Assembly: GCA_963818685.1 (NCBI GenBank)
Contig: CAWFTJ010000013.1
Coordinates: 62,001 to 126,000 of the forward strand
Origin: CAJCJE01 sp963818685
Lineage (GTDB): Bacteria; Actinomycetota; Actinomycetes; Mycobacteriales; Pseudonocardiaceae
Length of the DNA: 64,000 nt
Direction: 5' to 3'
Shown here: piece by piece, positions 1 to 8,357 of the stretch
How positions within the stretch are numbered: position 1 is the stretch's first letter
Layout: every line of letters begins with the position of its first letter
The notes under the pieces: generated by a model
Seen by the model: the letters and a program-made list of their open reading frames with translations, nothing else
Told to the model about the DNA's origin: nothing
Database searches by the model: none
Translations under genes and position numbers: made by a program

Positions 1-1240
1 CGAAGTCCTCTTGCGGTTCGCCCGCCCAGCGCACCCGGCAGCCGCGCAGCGTCGCGTCGGCGACGCGCTCCAGGTAGAAACCCACGGTCGGGTGATCGAG
101 GAACTCCGGCGTCGCTGGCCGGAGGTCGTACCGGCCGCCAGGCCAGCGGGAGCGCCTGGCCAGCGTGACGTCGACACCGTCGAACACAACGCCGGAGATG
201 CTGTCCGGCTCGCCGCGCACCACGACCGAGTTCTCCGCCTCCGCCACGATGTTGACGAACCGCACGTCCCGGATGGTGCCGACGGTGTCGAACCAGCGGT
301 TGACGGCGACGTAGATCGGCTCGCCGTGGCCCCACCACGGGTCGTCGAACAACCGCGTGCGCACGACGATGTTCGCGAACAGCACGTTCGACACGTCGCC
401 CTGCTGGCCGAGATTGATCGACAGCCCCCTGTTACTCGCGTCGACGACGCAGGAGTCGACGACGACGTTGCGCACCGAGGTCACGCAGTCCGCGCCGATC
501 GCGAACGCGCTGGAGGTGGACACCAGCGTGCAGCCGCTGACGGTCACGTTCTCGGTGTCGCCGAACCGGACGCTCTCGTCGCGCCCCTTGATGCTGATCG
601 CGTCGTCGCCGGTGCTGATGTGGCAGTCGCTGATCCGCACGTCCACACAGCAGTCCACGTCGATGCCGTCGCTGTTGGGCAGCTTGAGGTCGTTCTCGAT
701 CCGCACGCCGGTCACCAGAGCGCTGCGGCATCCGGTCAGCCGCAGCGTCCACGCGGCCGCGTCGCGCAGCAGCACGTCGCGCACGGTGACGCGGCGGCAG
801 CCGACCAGGTAGACGGTGAGCGGGCGCGGGCCGCGCATCCGGTAGATGGTGCCGAGATCCGCCTCGACGAAGAACCGGCCGCCGCCGTCGATGGTGCCGC
901 CACCGGTGATCGCGACGTCCTGCGCGTCCTGCGCGGTGACGAGCATGATGTCGTAGCTGGCGGGCGGGGCGTCCGGGCCGAAACCGGGGGTCGCGGAGTC
1001 GCGGCGGTGGGTGTAGTCGGCGACGTCCTCGCTGGCCCGCAGCACCGCGCCGCGTTCGACGTGCAGTTCGACCCTGGAGAGCAGTTCGATACTGCCGCTG
1101 CGGAAGACCCGGCCCGCCGGCAGCAGCACGGTGCCGCCGCCCGCGTGGTGGCAGGCGTCGATGGCCGCCTGGATCGCGTCGGCGTCGTTGCGGACGCCAT
1201 TACCCGCCGCGCCGTAGTCCAGCACGTCGTAGGTGGCCAT
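1..1240 (-). CDS. GH28 polygalacturonase-like glycoside hydrolase (3' end outside window)
   Basis: Right-handed beta-helix hydrolase of the GH28 (pectinase) type, expected to cut galacturonan or rhamnogalacturonan side chains. About 413 codons are visible and the reading frame runs off the left edge. It opens like a pectate-lyase-superfamily protein (DYGAAGNGVRND, residues 8-19). The GH28 signatures NSDGID (189-194) and GDDAIS (211-216) supply the catalytic aspartates. The usual GHG motif is replaced by SSAFAIGAD near 243-251, and an NRGLSI segment near 270 takes the place of RIK. No signal peptide is visible, so it may act on imported oligosaccharides. The ATG has a GGAGG ribosome site 8 bases upstream. 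It is divergent from the GH-led operon and shares its 126-base control region. Confidence 0.85.
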   Translation of the reverse strand, partial: MATYDVLDYGAAGNGVRNDADAIQAAIDACHHAGGGTVLLPAGRVFRSGSIELLSRVELHVERGAVLRASEDVADYTHRRDSATPGFGPDAPPASYDIMLVTAQDAQDVAITGGGTIDGGGRFFVEADLGTIYRMRGPRPLTVYLVGCRRVTVRDVLLRDAAAWTLRLTGCRSALVTGVRIENDLKLPNSDGIDVDCCVDVRISDCHISTGDDAISIKGRDESVRFGDTENVTVSGCTLVSTSSAFAIGADCVTSVRNVVVDSCVVDASNRGLSINLGQQGDVSNVLFANIVVRTRLFDDPWWGHGEPIYVAVNRWFDTVGTIRDVRFVNIVAEAENSVVVRGEPDSISGVVFDGVDVTLARRSRWPGGRYDLRPATPEFLDHPTVGFYLERVADATLRGCRVRWAGEPQEDF

Positions 1241-1304
1241 TCCTACCTCCGTCAGGTGGCTTGTCACCGCGGAACATAAGCGCCGCGAACGGCGCTGTCC
1301 AGCC

Positions 1305-1333
1305 TTGACGCTATACCGGTCCAGTAGTAGCGT
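1305..1333 (+). promoter_or_regulatory. Promoter with embedded LacI-type operator
   Basis: TTGACG (1305-1310) and TAGCGT (1328-1333) are 17 bases apart and form a plausible sigma-70-like promoter for the gene at 1367. The spacer begins with CTATACCGGTCCAG (1311-1324), a quasi-palindrome centred on CpG, as is typical of LacI-family operators. Nearly the same 14-mer lies at 10700-10713 next to a second -35 box. The LacI gene at 7263 is the obvious candidate binder; that is inference. Confidence 0.6.
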
Positions 1334-1366
1334 CGCAGCAGAATCGAACATCGAGAGGACACAGGC

Positions 1367-3280
1367 GTGAAACGCAGCTTTGCCCTGCTCGAAAAGGATT
1401 CCTCCGATTTCTGGATTGGTGTCAATTTCTGGTCCAGGGTCGGCGGTCCGCGCATGTGGTCGGCGTATGACCACGATGTCGTGGTGAAGGAACTTCAGGT
1501 GCTGCGGGACCACGGACTGAACCTGACCCGGTCGTTCTTCTTCTGGTCCGATTTCATGCCGACGCCGGACACGATCGCCGAACATGTCGTCGACCGGTTC
1601 GTGGACTTCCTCGACGTGCACGCGACACTGGGCATGCGCACCATCCCGACCCTGCTCGTCGGCCACATGTCCGGCGAGAACTGGGACCCGGACTGGCGCG
1701 GCGACCGGGACCTGTACACGGACGTGTGGCTGGTCGAACGCCAGGCGTGGTTCGGCGAGCAGCTGGCCCGGCGGCTGTCCGGCCATCCGGCGATCGCGGC
1801 CTGGCTGGTGTCCAACGAGATGCCGCTCTACGGCGGCACCGCGCCCGCGGACACCGTCACCGCGTGGGCCCGGCTCGTGACGCGCGGCCTGCGCGCGGGT
1901 GGCGCGACCCAGCCGATCTCCCTCGGCGACGGCGCCTGGGGTGTGGAGTCGACCGGCGTGGACAACGGTTTCCGGCTGCGCGAACTGGCCACGCTGATCG
2001 ACTTCGCTGGCCCGCACTCGTACCCGGCCGAGAACGACCAGGTGCGCCAGCACCTGAGCGCCGCGTTCAGCTGTGAACTCGCTGCCGTCGCAGGCAAACC
2101 CGTGGTGCTTGAGGAGTTCGGCGCGTCGTCGGACTTCGTGTCCGACGAGAATCTGGGCCACTACTACCGGCAGGTACTGCACACCTCGCTGCTGGCCGGG
2201 GCGACCGGCTGGATCGCGTGGAACAACACCGACTACGACGATCTCGCCGATCAGCCGCCGTACCTGCACCACCCGTTCGAAATGCACTTCGGTGTCACCG
2301 ACCGGGACGGCGCGCCCAAGGCGTCCCTGCGCGAACTCGCGGGCTTCGCCGCGCTGCTGCGCGGCATCGAGCTGTGGCGGTGCCGACGCGTGGACAGCGA
2401 CACCGCGCTCGTCGTCTCGACCCACGCCGACACCGCGTTCCCGTTCACCCACGCGAGCGACCGGTCGCTCGCGCTGGCCGCGCTGCGGCAGTCCTACGTG
2501 GCCGCCCGCGAGGCCGATCTCGCACCCGCGCTGGTACGCGCCACCGACGGAATCACCGACGACGCCCGCCTGTACCTGCTGCCCTCCGTCAAACAGCTCA
2601 CCACGCGGGCGTGGCGGCGGTTGGCCGAACTGGCCGAGCACGGCGCCACCGTGTACGTCTCCTACAGCGCGGGTGATCACGACGTGCAGCGCGGTCCGTG
2701 GTACGCGGGCGTGAACGACATCTTCGGCGTGCGGCACCGGTTGCGCTACGGCCTGGTCGACTCGATCGACGCCGACCACGTCACGCTGACGTTCCGTTGC
2801 GACTTCGGCGGCCTGGCGGCAGGCGAGACGCTGACCGTGCCGGTCGCGGGCAACGCCCACCTGCGTGGCTTTCTGCCCGTCGAACCGGTGACGGCCGAGG
2901 TGATCGCGACCGACGAGCACGACCGCCCCGTGCTGCTGCGCAGGCGGATCGGGCAGGGTTCGCTCGTGCTGTGCACGGTGCCGATCGAGGCGATGGCCTC
3001 GCTCGTGCCCTCGGTCAACCCGGAGGACACCTGGCGCCTCTACCGTGCGCTGGCGCGGGAGGCGGGCGTCCGCCAGCCGGTCACGGTCGCCGATCCACGG
3101 GTGTTCGTCGATCTGCTGGAACGCGACGACGGCACCCGCTTCGTCTGGCTGGTCAGCCAGTGCGACCAGCCGATCTCCTGTACGCCTGCCGGGGCGGCAC
3201 TGTCCGAGTTGGACGGAACGCCGGTGACCTGCGTGACGCTGCCGCCGTTCGGCGTGCGGGCGCTGAGGAGTCTTCGATGA
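1367..3280 (+). CDS. Clan GH-A glycoside hydrolase (GH5/GH42-like, beta-galactosidase-type)
   Basis: Retaining glycosidase of 637 aa with no signal peptide, so probably cytoplasmic. The N-terminal (beta/alpha)8 barrel spans about 1-330. The acid/base glutamate sits in WLVSNE (E151) and the nucleophile in VVLEEFG (E250). Residues about 350-600 look like the GATase-like trimerisation domain of GH42 beta-galactosidases (segments ARLYLLPSV and GATVYVSYSAGDHD). The start is GTG after GAGAGGAC. It is the first gene of a five-gene polysaccharide operon, and its TGA overlaps the next ATG. The exact family (GH5, GH42 or a relative) and substrate cannot be settled by eye. Confidence 0.8.
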   Translation: MKRSFALLEKDSSDFWIGVNFWSRVGGPRMWSAYDHDVVVKELQVLRDHGLNLTRSFFFWSDFMPTPDTIAEHVVDRFVDFLDVHATLGMRTIPTLLVGHMSGENWDPDWRGDRDLYTDVWLVERQAWFGEQLARRLSGHPAIAAWLVSNEMPLYGGTAPADTVTAWARLVTRGLRAGGATQPISLGDGAWGVESTGVDNGFRLRELATLIDFAGPHSYPAENDQVRQHLSAAFSCELAAVAGKPVVLEEFGASSDFVSDENLGHYYRQVLHTSLLAGATGWIAWNNTDYDDLADQPPYLHHPFEMHFGVTDRDGAPKASLRELAGFAALLRGIELWRCRRVDSDTALVVSTHADTAFPFTHASDRSLALAALRQSYVAAREADLAPALVRATDGITDDARLYLLPSVKQLTTRAWRRLAELAEHGATVYVSYSAGDHDVQRGPWYAGVNDIFGVRHRLRYGLVDSIDADHVTLTFRCDFGGLAAGETLTVPVAGNAHLRGFLPVEPVTAEVIATDEHDRPVLLRRRIGQGSLVLCTVPIEAMASLVPSVNPEDTWRLYRALAREAGVRQPVTVADPRVFVDLLERDDGTRFVWLVSQCDQPISCTPAGAALSELDGTPVTCVTLPPFGVRALRSLR

Positions 3281-4422
3281 AGATCACCGGGCACGAACTG
3301 TTCCTGGTCGCGCCGCGCTGGCTGTTCCTGCGCGTCGACACCGACGAGGGCATCAGCGGCTGGGGCGAACCGATCGTCGAGGGCAGGGCGCACACGGTCG
3401 CGACGGCAGTGGACGAACTGTTCGAGACGCTGGCAGGCAAGGACCCTGGCCGCATCGAGGACCACTGGCAGACGTTGGCCAAGGGCGGCTTCTACCGGGG
3501 CGGTCCGGTGCTGTCGAGTGCGCTGGCCGGTATCGACCAGGCGTTGTGGGACATCAAGGGCAAGGCGCTCGGGGTGCCCGTCTACGAGTTGCTCGGTGGC
3601 CCGGTGCGCGACCGCGTGCGGGTCTACGGCGGCCTGCACGGCGAGACCGATGCCGAACTGGTGGCCTCTGCCCGTCGCCAGATCGACGCGGGTCTGACCA
3701 TGGTCAAGCTGAACCCGGCCGATCTGCTGGCGCACCTGGACACCCCGGCCGCGTTGCGCGGGGTCGTCAGACGGGTCGAGGCGGTGCGCGCCGAGATCGG
3801 CTTCGACGTCGACCTGGCGCTGGACTTCCACGGCAGGTTCAGTACCGCGATGGCGCGCCGCGCGCTGGCCGCGCTCGAACCGAGTGAACCGCTGTTCGCC
3901 GAGGAGCCGGTGCTGCCGGAGTTCTCCGCGCATCTCGGCGCCATCGCGGCAGGCACGCCGATCCCGATCGCCACCGGCGAACGCCTCTACTCGCGCTGGG
4001 ACTTCCGCGATGTACTCGCCAGCGGCATCGCGGTCGCGCAACCGGATCTCTCGCACGCGGGCGGGATCTCCGAGGTCCGCAGGATCGCCGCCGCCGCCGA
4101 GACCCATGACGTGACGCTCGCCCCGCACTGTCCACTCGGGCCGATCGCGTTCGCGGCGTGCGTGCAGATCGACGTGGCCACGCCGAACTTCCTGGCCCAG
4201 GAACAGAGCCTCGGCCTCGGCTACCATCCCGACGCGAGCCACCTGGACTACCTCGCCGAGCCATCGGTGTTCGCGGTGCGGGACGGCCACGTCGACCGGC
4301 CCACCAGGCCAGGGCTGGGCATCGAGATCGATGCCGACCGGGTCCGGGCGGCCGCCGAAACAGGACACCAATGGCGCAACCCGGTCTGGCGACACGCCGA
4401 CGGATCCCTCGGTAGCTGGTGA
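3277..4422 (+). CDS. dgoD: Enolase-superfamily sugar acid dehydratase, D-galactonate dehydratase type
   Basis: Protein of 381 aa of the mandelate racemase/muconate lactonising group, closest to DgoD, which dehydrates D-galactonate to 2-keto-3-deoxygalactonate. Seen directly: the WGEP capping-domain motif, DFHG with metal ligand D173 and base H175, EEP (E199/E200), GER (E225), QPDLSHAGG, and APHCPLGPIAFAACVQ with catalytic H274. This matches the DgoD pattern D/H, E, E, H. ATGA overlap with the upstream glycosidase implies translational coupling. In this operon it would process galactose- or uronate-derived sugar acids; the exact epimer is not certain. Confidence 0.85.
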   Translation: MKITGHELFLVAPRWLFLRVDTDEGISGWGEPIVEGRAHTVATAVDELFETLAGKDPGRIEDHWQTLAKGGFYRGGPVLSSALAGIDQALWDIKGKALGVPVYELLGGPVRDRVRVYGGLHGETDAELVASARRQIDAGLTMVKLNPADLLAHLDTPAALRGVVRRVEAVRAEIGFDVDLALDFHGRFSTAMARRALAALEPSEPLFAEEPVLPEFSAHLGAIAAGTPIPIATGERLYSRWDFRDVLASGIAVAQPDLSHAGGISEVRRIAAAAETHDVTLAPHCPLGPIAFAACVQIDVATPNFLAQEQSLGLGYHPDASHLDYLAEPSVFAVRDGHVDRPTRPGLGIEIDADRVRAAAETGHQWRNPVWRHADGSLGSW

Positions 4423-4432
4423 GGAGACACCG

Positions 4433-5401
4433 ATGCCACTGTTCGACCTGCCGCTGGACCAACTCACCGGGTACGCGCCGGAACTGCCCGAGCCCGGCGA
4501 CTTCGACGCGTTCTGGAAGACGACGCTCGCCGAGGCGGCCGGTCGTGCCACCTCGGCCGCGTTCACGCCCGTCGACACCGGGCTGGCGCTCGTCGAGTCC
4601 TACGACGTCACCTTCGCCGGTTTCGGTGGTGACCCCGTCCGGGGCTGGCTGCACCTGCCGGCGCACCGCGACGGACCGCTGCCGTGCGTCGTGCAGTACG
4701 CGGGCTACGGCGGCGGCCGCGGGCTCGCGCACGAGAACGTGCTGTGGGCCGTCGCGGGCTACGCGCACTTCGTGATGGACACGCGTGGCCAGGGCTCGGC
4801 CAGTTCGCTCGGGGACACGCCAGACCCGCACGGCTCGACTCCCGCCGTACCAGGGTACCTGACCAGGGGCATCCTCGACCCGGCCGACTACTACTACCGC
4901 CGCGTGTACACCGACGCGGTGCGCGCGGTCGAGGTCGTGCGCGGGCATCCGGCCGTTGACCCCGACCGGATCGTCGCGGCGGGCGGCAGCCAGGGTGGCG
5001 GCATCGCGCTCGCCGTCGCCGCGCTCGTGCCCGACCTCGCCGCGCTCCTGTGCGACGTGCCGTTCCTGTGCCACATCCGCAGGGCCACCGAGATCACCGA
5101 GACCGACCCGTACGCCGAGCTCGCCCGGTATCTCGGCAGGCACCGCGACCACCTGGACACCGTGTTCACGACCTTGTCCTACTTCGACGGCGCCATCATG
5201 GCCCGCAGGGGGAACGCGCGGGCGCTGTTCTCCGTCGCGCTGATGGACGCGACCTGCCCACCGTCCACTGTGTACGCCGCGTACAACGCCTACCAGGGGC
5301 GCAGGGAGATCCGCGTCTACCCCTACAACAAGCACGAGGGCGGCCAGAGCATGCAGCAGGTCGAGCAGTTGACGTGGCTGCCGCTCGTGCTGGGCACATG
5401 A
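4433..5401 (+). CDS. Acetyl xylan esterase / cephalosporin-C deacetylase family (CE7)
   Basis: Alpha/beta-hydrolase of 322 aa that removes acetyl groups from sugars. CE7 features seen: the N-terminal PLDQLTGY and FDAFWKTTLAEA segments, the RGQGSA motif (118-123) contributing the oxyanion hole, the nucleophile elbow GGSQGG (S186), an acid near VALMDAT, and the C-terminal catalytic His in YNKHEGG. CE7 enzymes are cytoplasmic, consistent with the absence of a signal peptide. The start ATG has GAGGAGAC upstream, and the stop overlaps the next ATG as ATGA. It would deacetylate oligosaccharides released by the neighbouring hydrolases. Confidence 0.88.
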   Translation: MPLFDLPLDQLTGYAPELPEPGDFDAFWKTTLAEAAGRATSAAFTPVDTGLALVESYDVTFAGFGGDPVRGWLHLPAHRDGPLPCVVQYAGYGGGRGLAHENVLWAVAGYAHFVMDTRGQGSASSLGDTPDPHGSTPAVPGYLTRGILDPADYYYRRVYTDAVRAVEVVRGHPAVDPDRIVAAGGSQGGGIALAVAALVPDLAALLCDVPFLCHIRRATEITETDPYAELARYLGRHRDHLDTVFTTLSYFDGAIMARRGNARALFSVALMDATCPPSTVYAAYNAYQGRREIRVYPYNKHEGGQSMQQVEQLTWLPLVLGT

Positions 5402-7266
5402 CGACGCTGTTCCCGGCCGCCGCGTTCGACGCGCTCGGCGCATGGGCGCCCGCGCCGCCCGCGACCGACAGGGCCGCGTGGCAGCACGTCGATCCCGCGT
5501 CCAGGGCCGAACTGCTCGCCGAGGCGCTGCGGCACACCGGGCCGTGGCCCGTGCTCACCGCGAGCGCCTATCTGCGCTATCGCGACGATGGTGACCGGGT
5601 CTCCTACGAACAGCCGTACTTCGCCCGCCGTGCGCGGCTGAGCGCCGTCGTGCTGGCCGCCGCGCTGACGGGCGAGGAGCGGTGGCTCGCCGACGCCGTC
5701 GACGGTGTGTCGCTGGTGTGCGAGGAGACCAGTTGGTGCCTGCCCGCGCACGACACGTTCGTCCTGCGGTCCTGGCGGGCGCTGCCCGATCCCGCCCAGC
5801 CGTGCCTTGACCTGTTCGCGGCCGAGACCGCGGGCCTGCTCGCGTTCACCGACCTGCTGCTCGGCGACGCGCTGGACCGGCGAGCCGCCGGCCTGCGGCA
5901 ACGTGCGCGAGCCGAGGTCGCGGGCCGCGTGCTCGGCCCGTTCCGCGACCGCGACGACTGGTGGTGGTTCGGCAGCACCGGCCCGGTGAACAACTGGAAC
6001 CCGTGGATCTGCTCGAACGTGCTCGCCGCGAACCTCCTGCTGGAAACCGATGCGGCGACGCGCACGGACACCGCACGGCGGGTCGCGCAGGCCCTCGGTC
6101 ACTTCCTCGCCGGTTACCCCGAGGACGGTGGCTGCGACGAGGGCGCGCTGTACTGGTGGCGGGCAGGCGGCGCGCTTTTCGACTGCCTGGACGCGTTCTA
6201 CCAGGCCAGCGACGGTGTGCTCGACGCATTCGGGTTGCGGCTGGTGCGCAACATCGCCCGGTACCCGCTGGTCGTGCACCTGGCCGACCGGTGGCAGGTG
6301 AATTTCGGCGACGGCAGCGCGCTCGTCCCCGCGCAGACGCCAGCCGACCTGCTGCACCGGTTCGGGCGCCGGATCGGCGACGCCGAGGTGATGGCGCACG
6401 CGGTCGCCCTCGGCGCCGCGTCGAGTGCCGCGCCCGGTGACCCCGCGCTCACCTCGCTGGCCAGGCGGGTCGCCGGCCTGTTCGACGAGGCGTGGCGCGC
6501 GGCGACACCCGTTGACTTTCCCTATCCGGCCCAGAACTGGCTGCCCGACCTCCAAGTGCTCACCGCACGTCAGCACGCGGGCAGCGCGGAGGGGCTGTTC
6601 CTCGCGGCCAAGGGCGGCCACAACGACGAGAGCCACAACCACAACGACGTCGGCACGTTCGTCGTCGGACTCGACGGTCAGCCGATCCTTGTCGACGTCG
6701 GTGTCGGCACATACACGGCGCGGACGTTCTCGCAGGAGCGGTACTCGATCTGGACGATGCGCGGCGCCTACCACAACGTGCCCGAGATCGGCGGCCACGA
6801 GCAGGCGGCCGGCCAGCGGCATCGGGCGTCGTCGGTGCACGCCTCGCTCGCCGACGGCCACGCCGAACTCGACCTCGACCTGGCCGCCGCCTATCCGGCC
6901 GAGGCGGGCGTGCTGGGCTGGCGACGGAGACTGCGGCTGGACAGGACGACCGAACAGGTGACCATTGTGGACGAATGGCAGCCGGGGTCCCTCGCCGTGG
7001 CGTGGCACCTCATCACGCCCGCCGACGTGACCACGACGGCACCCGGTCGCATCGACCTCACCGTCGACGCGCACACGCTCGTCGTCGAGTACGACCCGGC
7101 CTGCACGGTCACGGTCGAGGACATCGAGCTCACCGACGCCAAGCTGACCGGAGTGTGGGGAAACCGGCTGCGCCGCATCCGACTTTCCGTTGACGGCCAC
7201 CCGATGACCAGGCACCGGATATTATTGCGGTCTGCCCAACCGAGAAATGCGGAGGTGCCCGCTTGA
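5398..7266 (+). CDS. Heparinase II/III-like polysaccharide lyase
   Basis: Protein of 622 aa. The N-terminal two thirds is alpha-helical (an alpha/alpha toroid), followed by a beta-sandwich of the heparinase II/III family. The hallmark HNDESHNHND block lies at about 407-416 and is followed by VGTFVVGLDGQPILVD, then a conserved MRGAYHNVPEIGGHEQ segment that supplies Tyr and His residues near the active site. Such lyases cleave uronic-acid glycosidic bonds, in keeping with the GH28 enzyme next door. There is no signal peptide. Its last codons overlap the TTG start of the LacI gene, so regulator and enzymes are co-expressed. Confidence 0.82.
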   Translation: MTTLFPAAAFDALGAWAPAPPATDRAAWQHVDPASRAELLAEALRHTGPWPVLTASAYLRYRDDGDRVSYEQPYFARRARLSAVVLAAALTGEERWLADAVDGVSLVCEETSWCLPAHDTFVLRSWRALPDPAQPCLDLFAAETAGLLAFTDLLLGDALDRRAAGLRQRARAEVAGRVLGPFRDRDDWWWFGSTGPVNNWNPWICSNVLAANLLLETDAATRTDTARRVAQALGHFLAGYPEDGGCDEGALYWWRAGGALFDCLDAFYQASDGVLDAFGLRLVRNIARYPLVVHLADRWQVNFGDGSALVPAQTPADLLHRFGRRIGDAEVMAHAVALGAASSAAPGDPALTSLARRVAGLFDEAWRAATPVDFPYPAQNWLPDLQVLTARQHAGSAEGLFLAAKGGHNDESHNHNDVGTFVVGLDGQPILVDVGVGTYTARTFSQERYSIWTMRGAYHNVPEIGGHEQAAGQRHRASSVHASLADGHAELDLDLAAAYPAEAGVLGWRRRLRLDRTTEQVTIVDEWQPGSLAVAWHLITPADVTTTAPGRIDLTVDAHTLVVEYDPACTVTVEDIELTDAKLTGVWGNRLRRIRLSVDGHPMTRHRILLRSAQPRNAEVPA

Positions 7267-8285
7267 AACGGGTGACGATCCGGGATATCGCCGCTCGTGC
7301 CGGAGTCACGAAGGGCGCGGTGTCGTTCGCGCTGAACGGTCAGCCGGGCGTGTCCGAAGCCACCCGGAATCGTATCTTCGAGGTGGCCAAGGAATTGGGC
7401 TGGCAGCCCAACAGCGCGGCGCGGGCGCTGTCGTCCGCCAAATCCGGGGCGATCGGCCTCATCCTCTCCCGGCCAGCCAAGACCCTCGGCGCCGAGCAGT
7501 TCTTCATGCACCTCATCTCGGGCATCGAGGCCGAGTTGTCGAAGCGCTCCATCGCACTGGTGCTCCAGGTCGTCGACGACGTCGAGGCGGAGATCGCCGC
7601 GTACACGCGCTGGTGGAGCGAGCGCAGGGTGGACGGCGCGCTGCTGACCGACCTCCGTGTCGACGACAGCCGCATCGACGTGCTGCGCGAACTGGGCATC
7701 CCGGCCGTCGTGTTCGGCGGACCAGGGCACCACGACGGCCTGCCCGGGGTGTGGAGCGACGAGACGGCGGCCATGAACGCGGTCGTCGAGCATCTGGTCG
7801 GCCTCTCCCACCGGCGCGTCGCCCGAGTCGCCGGACAGCGGGAGTTCCTGCACACGCACCTGCGCGACCAGGCGTTCCATGCCGCGGTGCGGGAGTTCGA
7901 CCTGCTCGACGGCACCACGATCTACACCGACTTCAGCCCGGCCGAGGGTGAAGCCGCCACCCGGCGACTGCTCTCCGCCGACGCGCTGCCGACCGCGATC
8001 ATCTACGACAACGACGTGATGGCGGTCGCGGGCGCCAGGGCAGCGGGCGAACTGGGGCTGCGCATTCCCGAGGACCTGTCGGTGGTCGCCTGGGACGACT
8101 CGATCCTGTGCCAGTTGGCGGCCCCCGCGCTGACGGCGGTGTCGCGGGACATCGAGGCGTACGGGGCGCACGGTGCGCGGACGTTGATCGGACTGGTCGG
8201 CGGCGCGGCGGCGGACACGGACGTCCGCGACCACGCGCCGTCGCTGGTGGTCAGGAAGAGCACGGGTGTCCCTGCGGCGCCGTGA
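7263..8285 (+). CDS. LacI-family transcriptional regulator
   Basis: Protein of 340 aa. The N-terminal HTH (TIRDIAARAGVTKGAVSFAL, residues 5-24) and hinge region precede a periplasmic-binding-protein-like sugar-sensing core with the usual late motifs (LGLRIPEDLSVVAWDDS; APALTAVSRDIEAYG). The start is TTG overlapping the lyase stop codon, with GGAGG 8 bases before it. It closes the polysaccharide operon and is the likely repressor acting at the CTATACCGGTC sites near 1311 and 10700, giving autoregulation. The ligand is probably an oligosaccharide or sugar acid from the degraded glycan (inference). Confidence 0.92.
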   Translation: MKRVTIRDIAARAGVTKGAVSFALNGQPGVSEATRNRIFEVAKELGWQPNSAARALSSAKSGAIGLILSRPAKTLGAEQFFMHLISGIEAELSKRSIALVLQVVDDVEAEIAAYTRWWSERRVDGALLTDLRVDDSRIDVLRELGIPAVVFGGPGHHDGLPGVWSDETAAMNAVVEHLVGLSHRRVARVAGQREFLHTHLRDQAFHAAVREFDLLDGTTIYTDFSPAEGEAATRRLLSADALPTAIIYDNDVMAVAGARAAGELGLRIPEDLSVVAWDDSILCQLAAPALTAVSRDIEAYGAHGARTLIGLVGGAAADTDVRDHAPSLVVRKSTGVPAAP

Positions 8286-8301
8286 GCCTGCCAGTCCTGT
8301 C

Positions 8302-8340
8302 ACTTCGGGCCGGGCGCGAAGTGCGCGCCCGGCCCGAAGT
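8302..8340. terminator. Bidirectional hairpin terminator
   Basis: A perfect 17-bp stem (8302-8318 with 8324-8340) and a 5-base loop sit between two convergent genes. It has no T-run, as is common for high-GC actinobacterial terminators. Confidence 0.8.
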
Positions 8341-8357
8341 GCACCAACCGGCGATGG

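Noticed and set aside
3040..4578. 512-codon open frame on the minus strand
   Set aside because: It is antisense to dgoD and the CE7 gene; no recognisable domain, and overlapping real genes have strong motifs.
5323..7215. 630-codon minus-strand frame
   Set aside because: Antisense to the heparinase-like gene; Arg/Val/Gly-rich shadow without domains.
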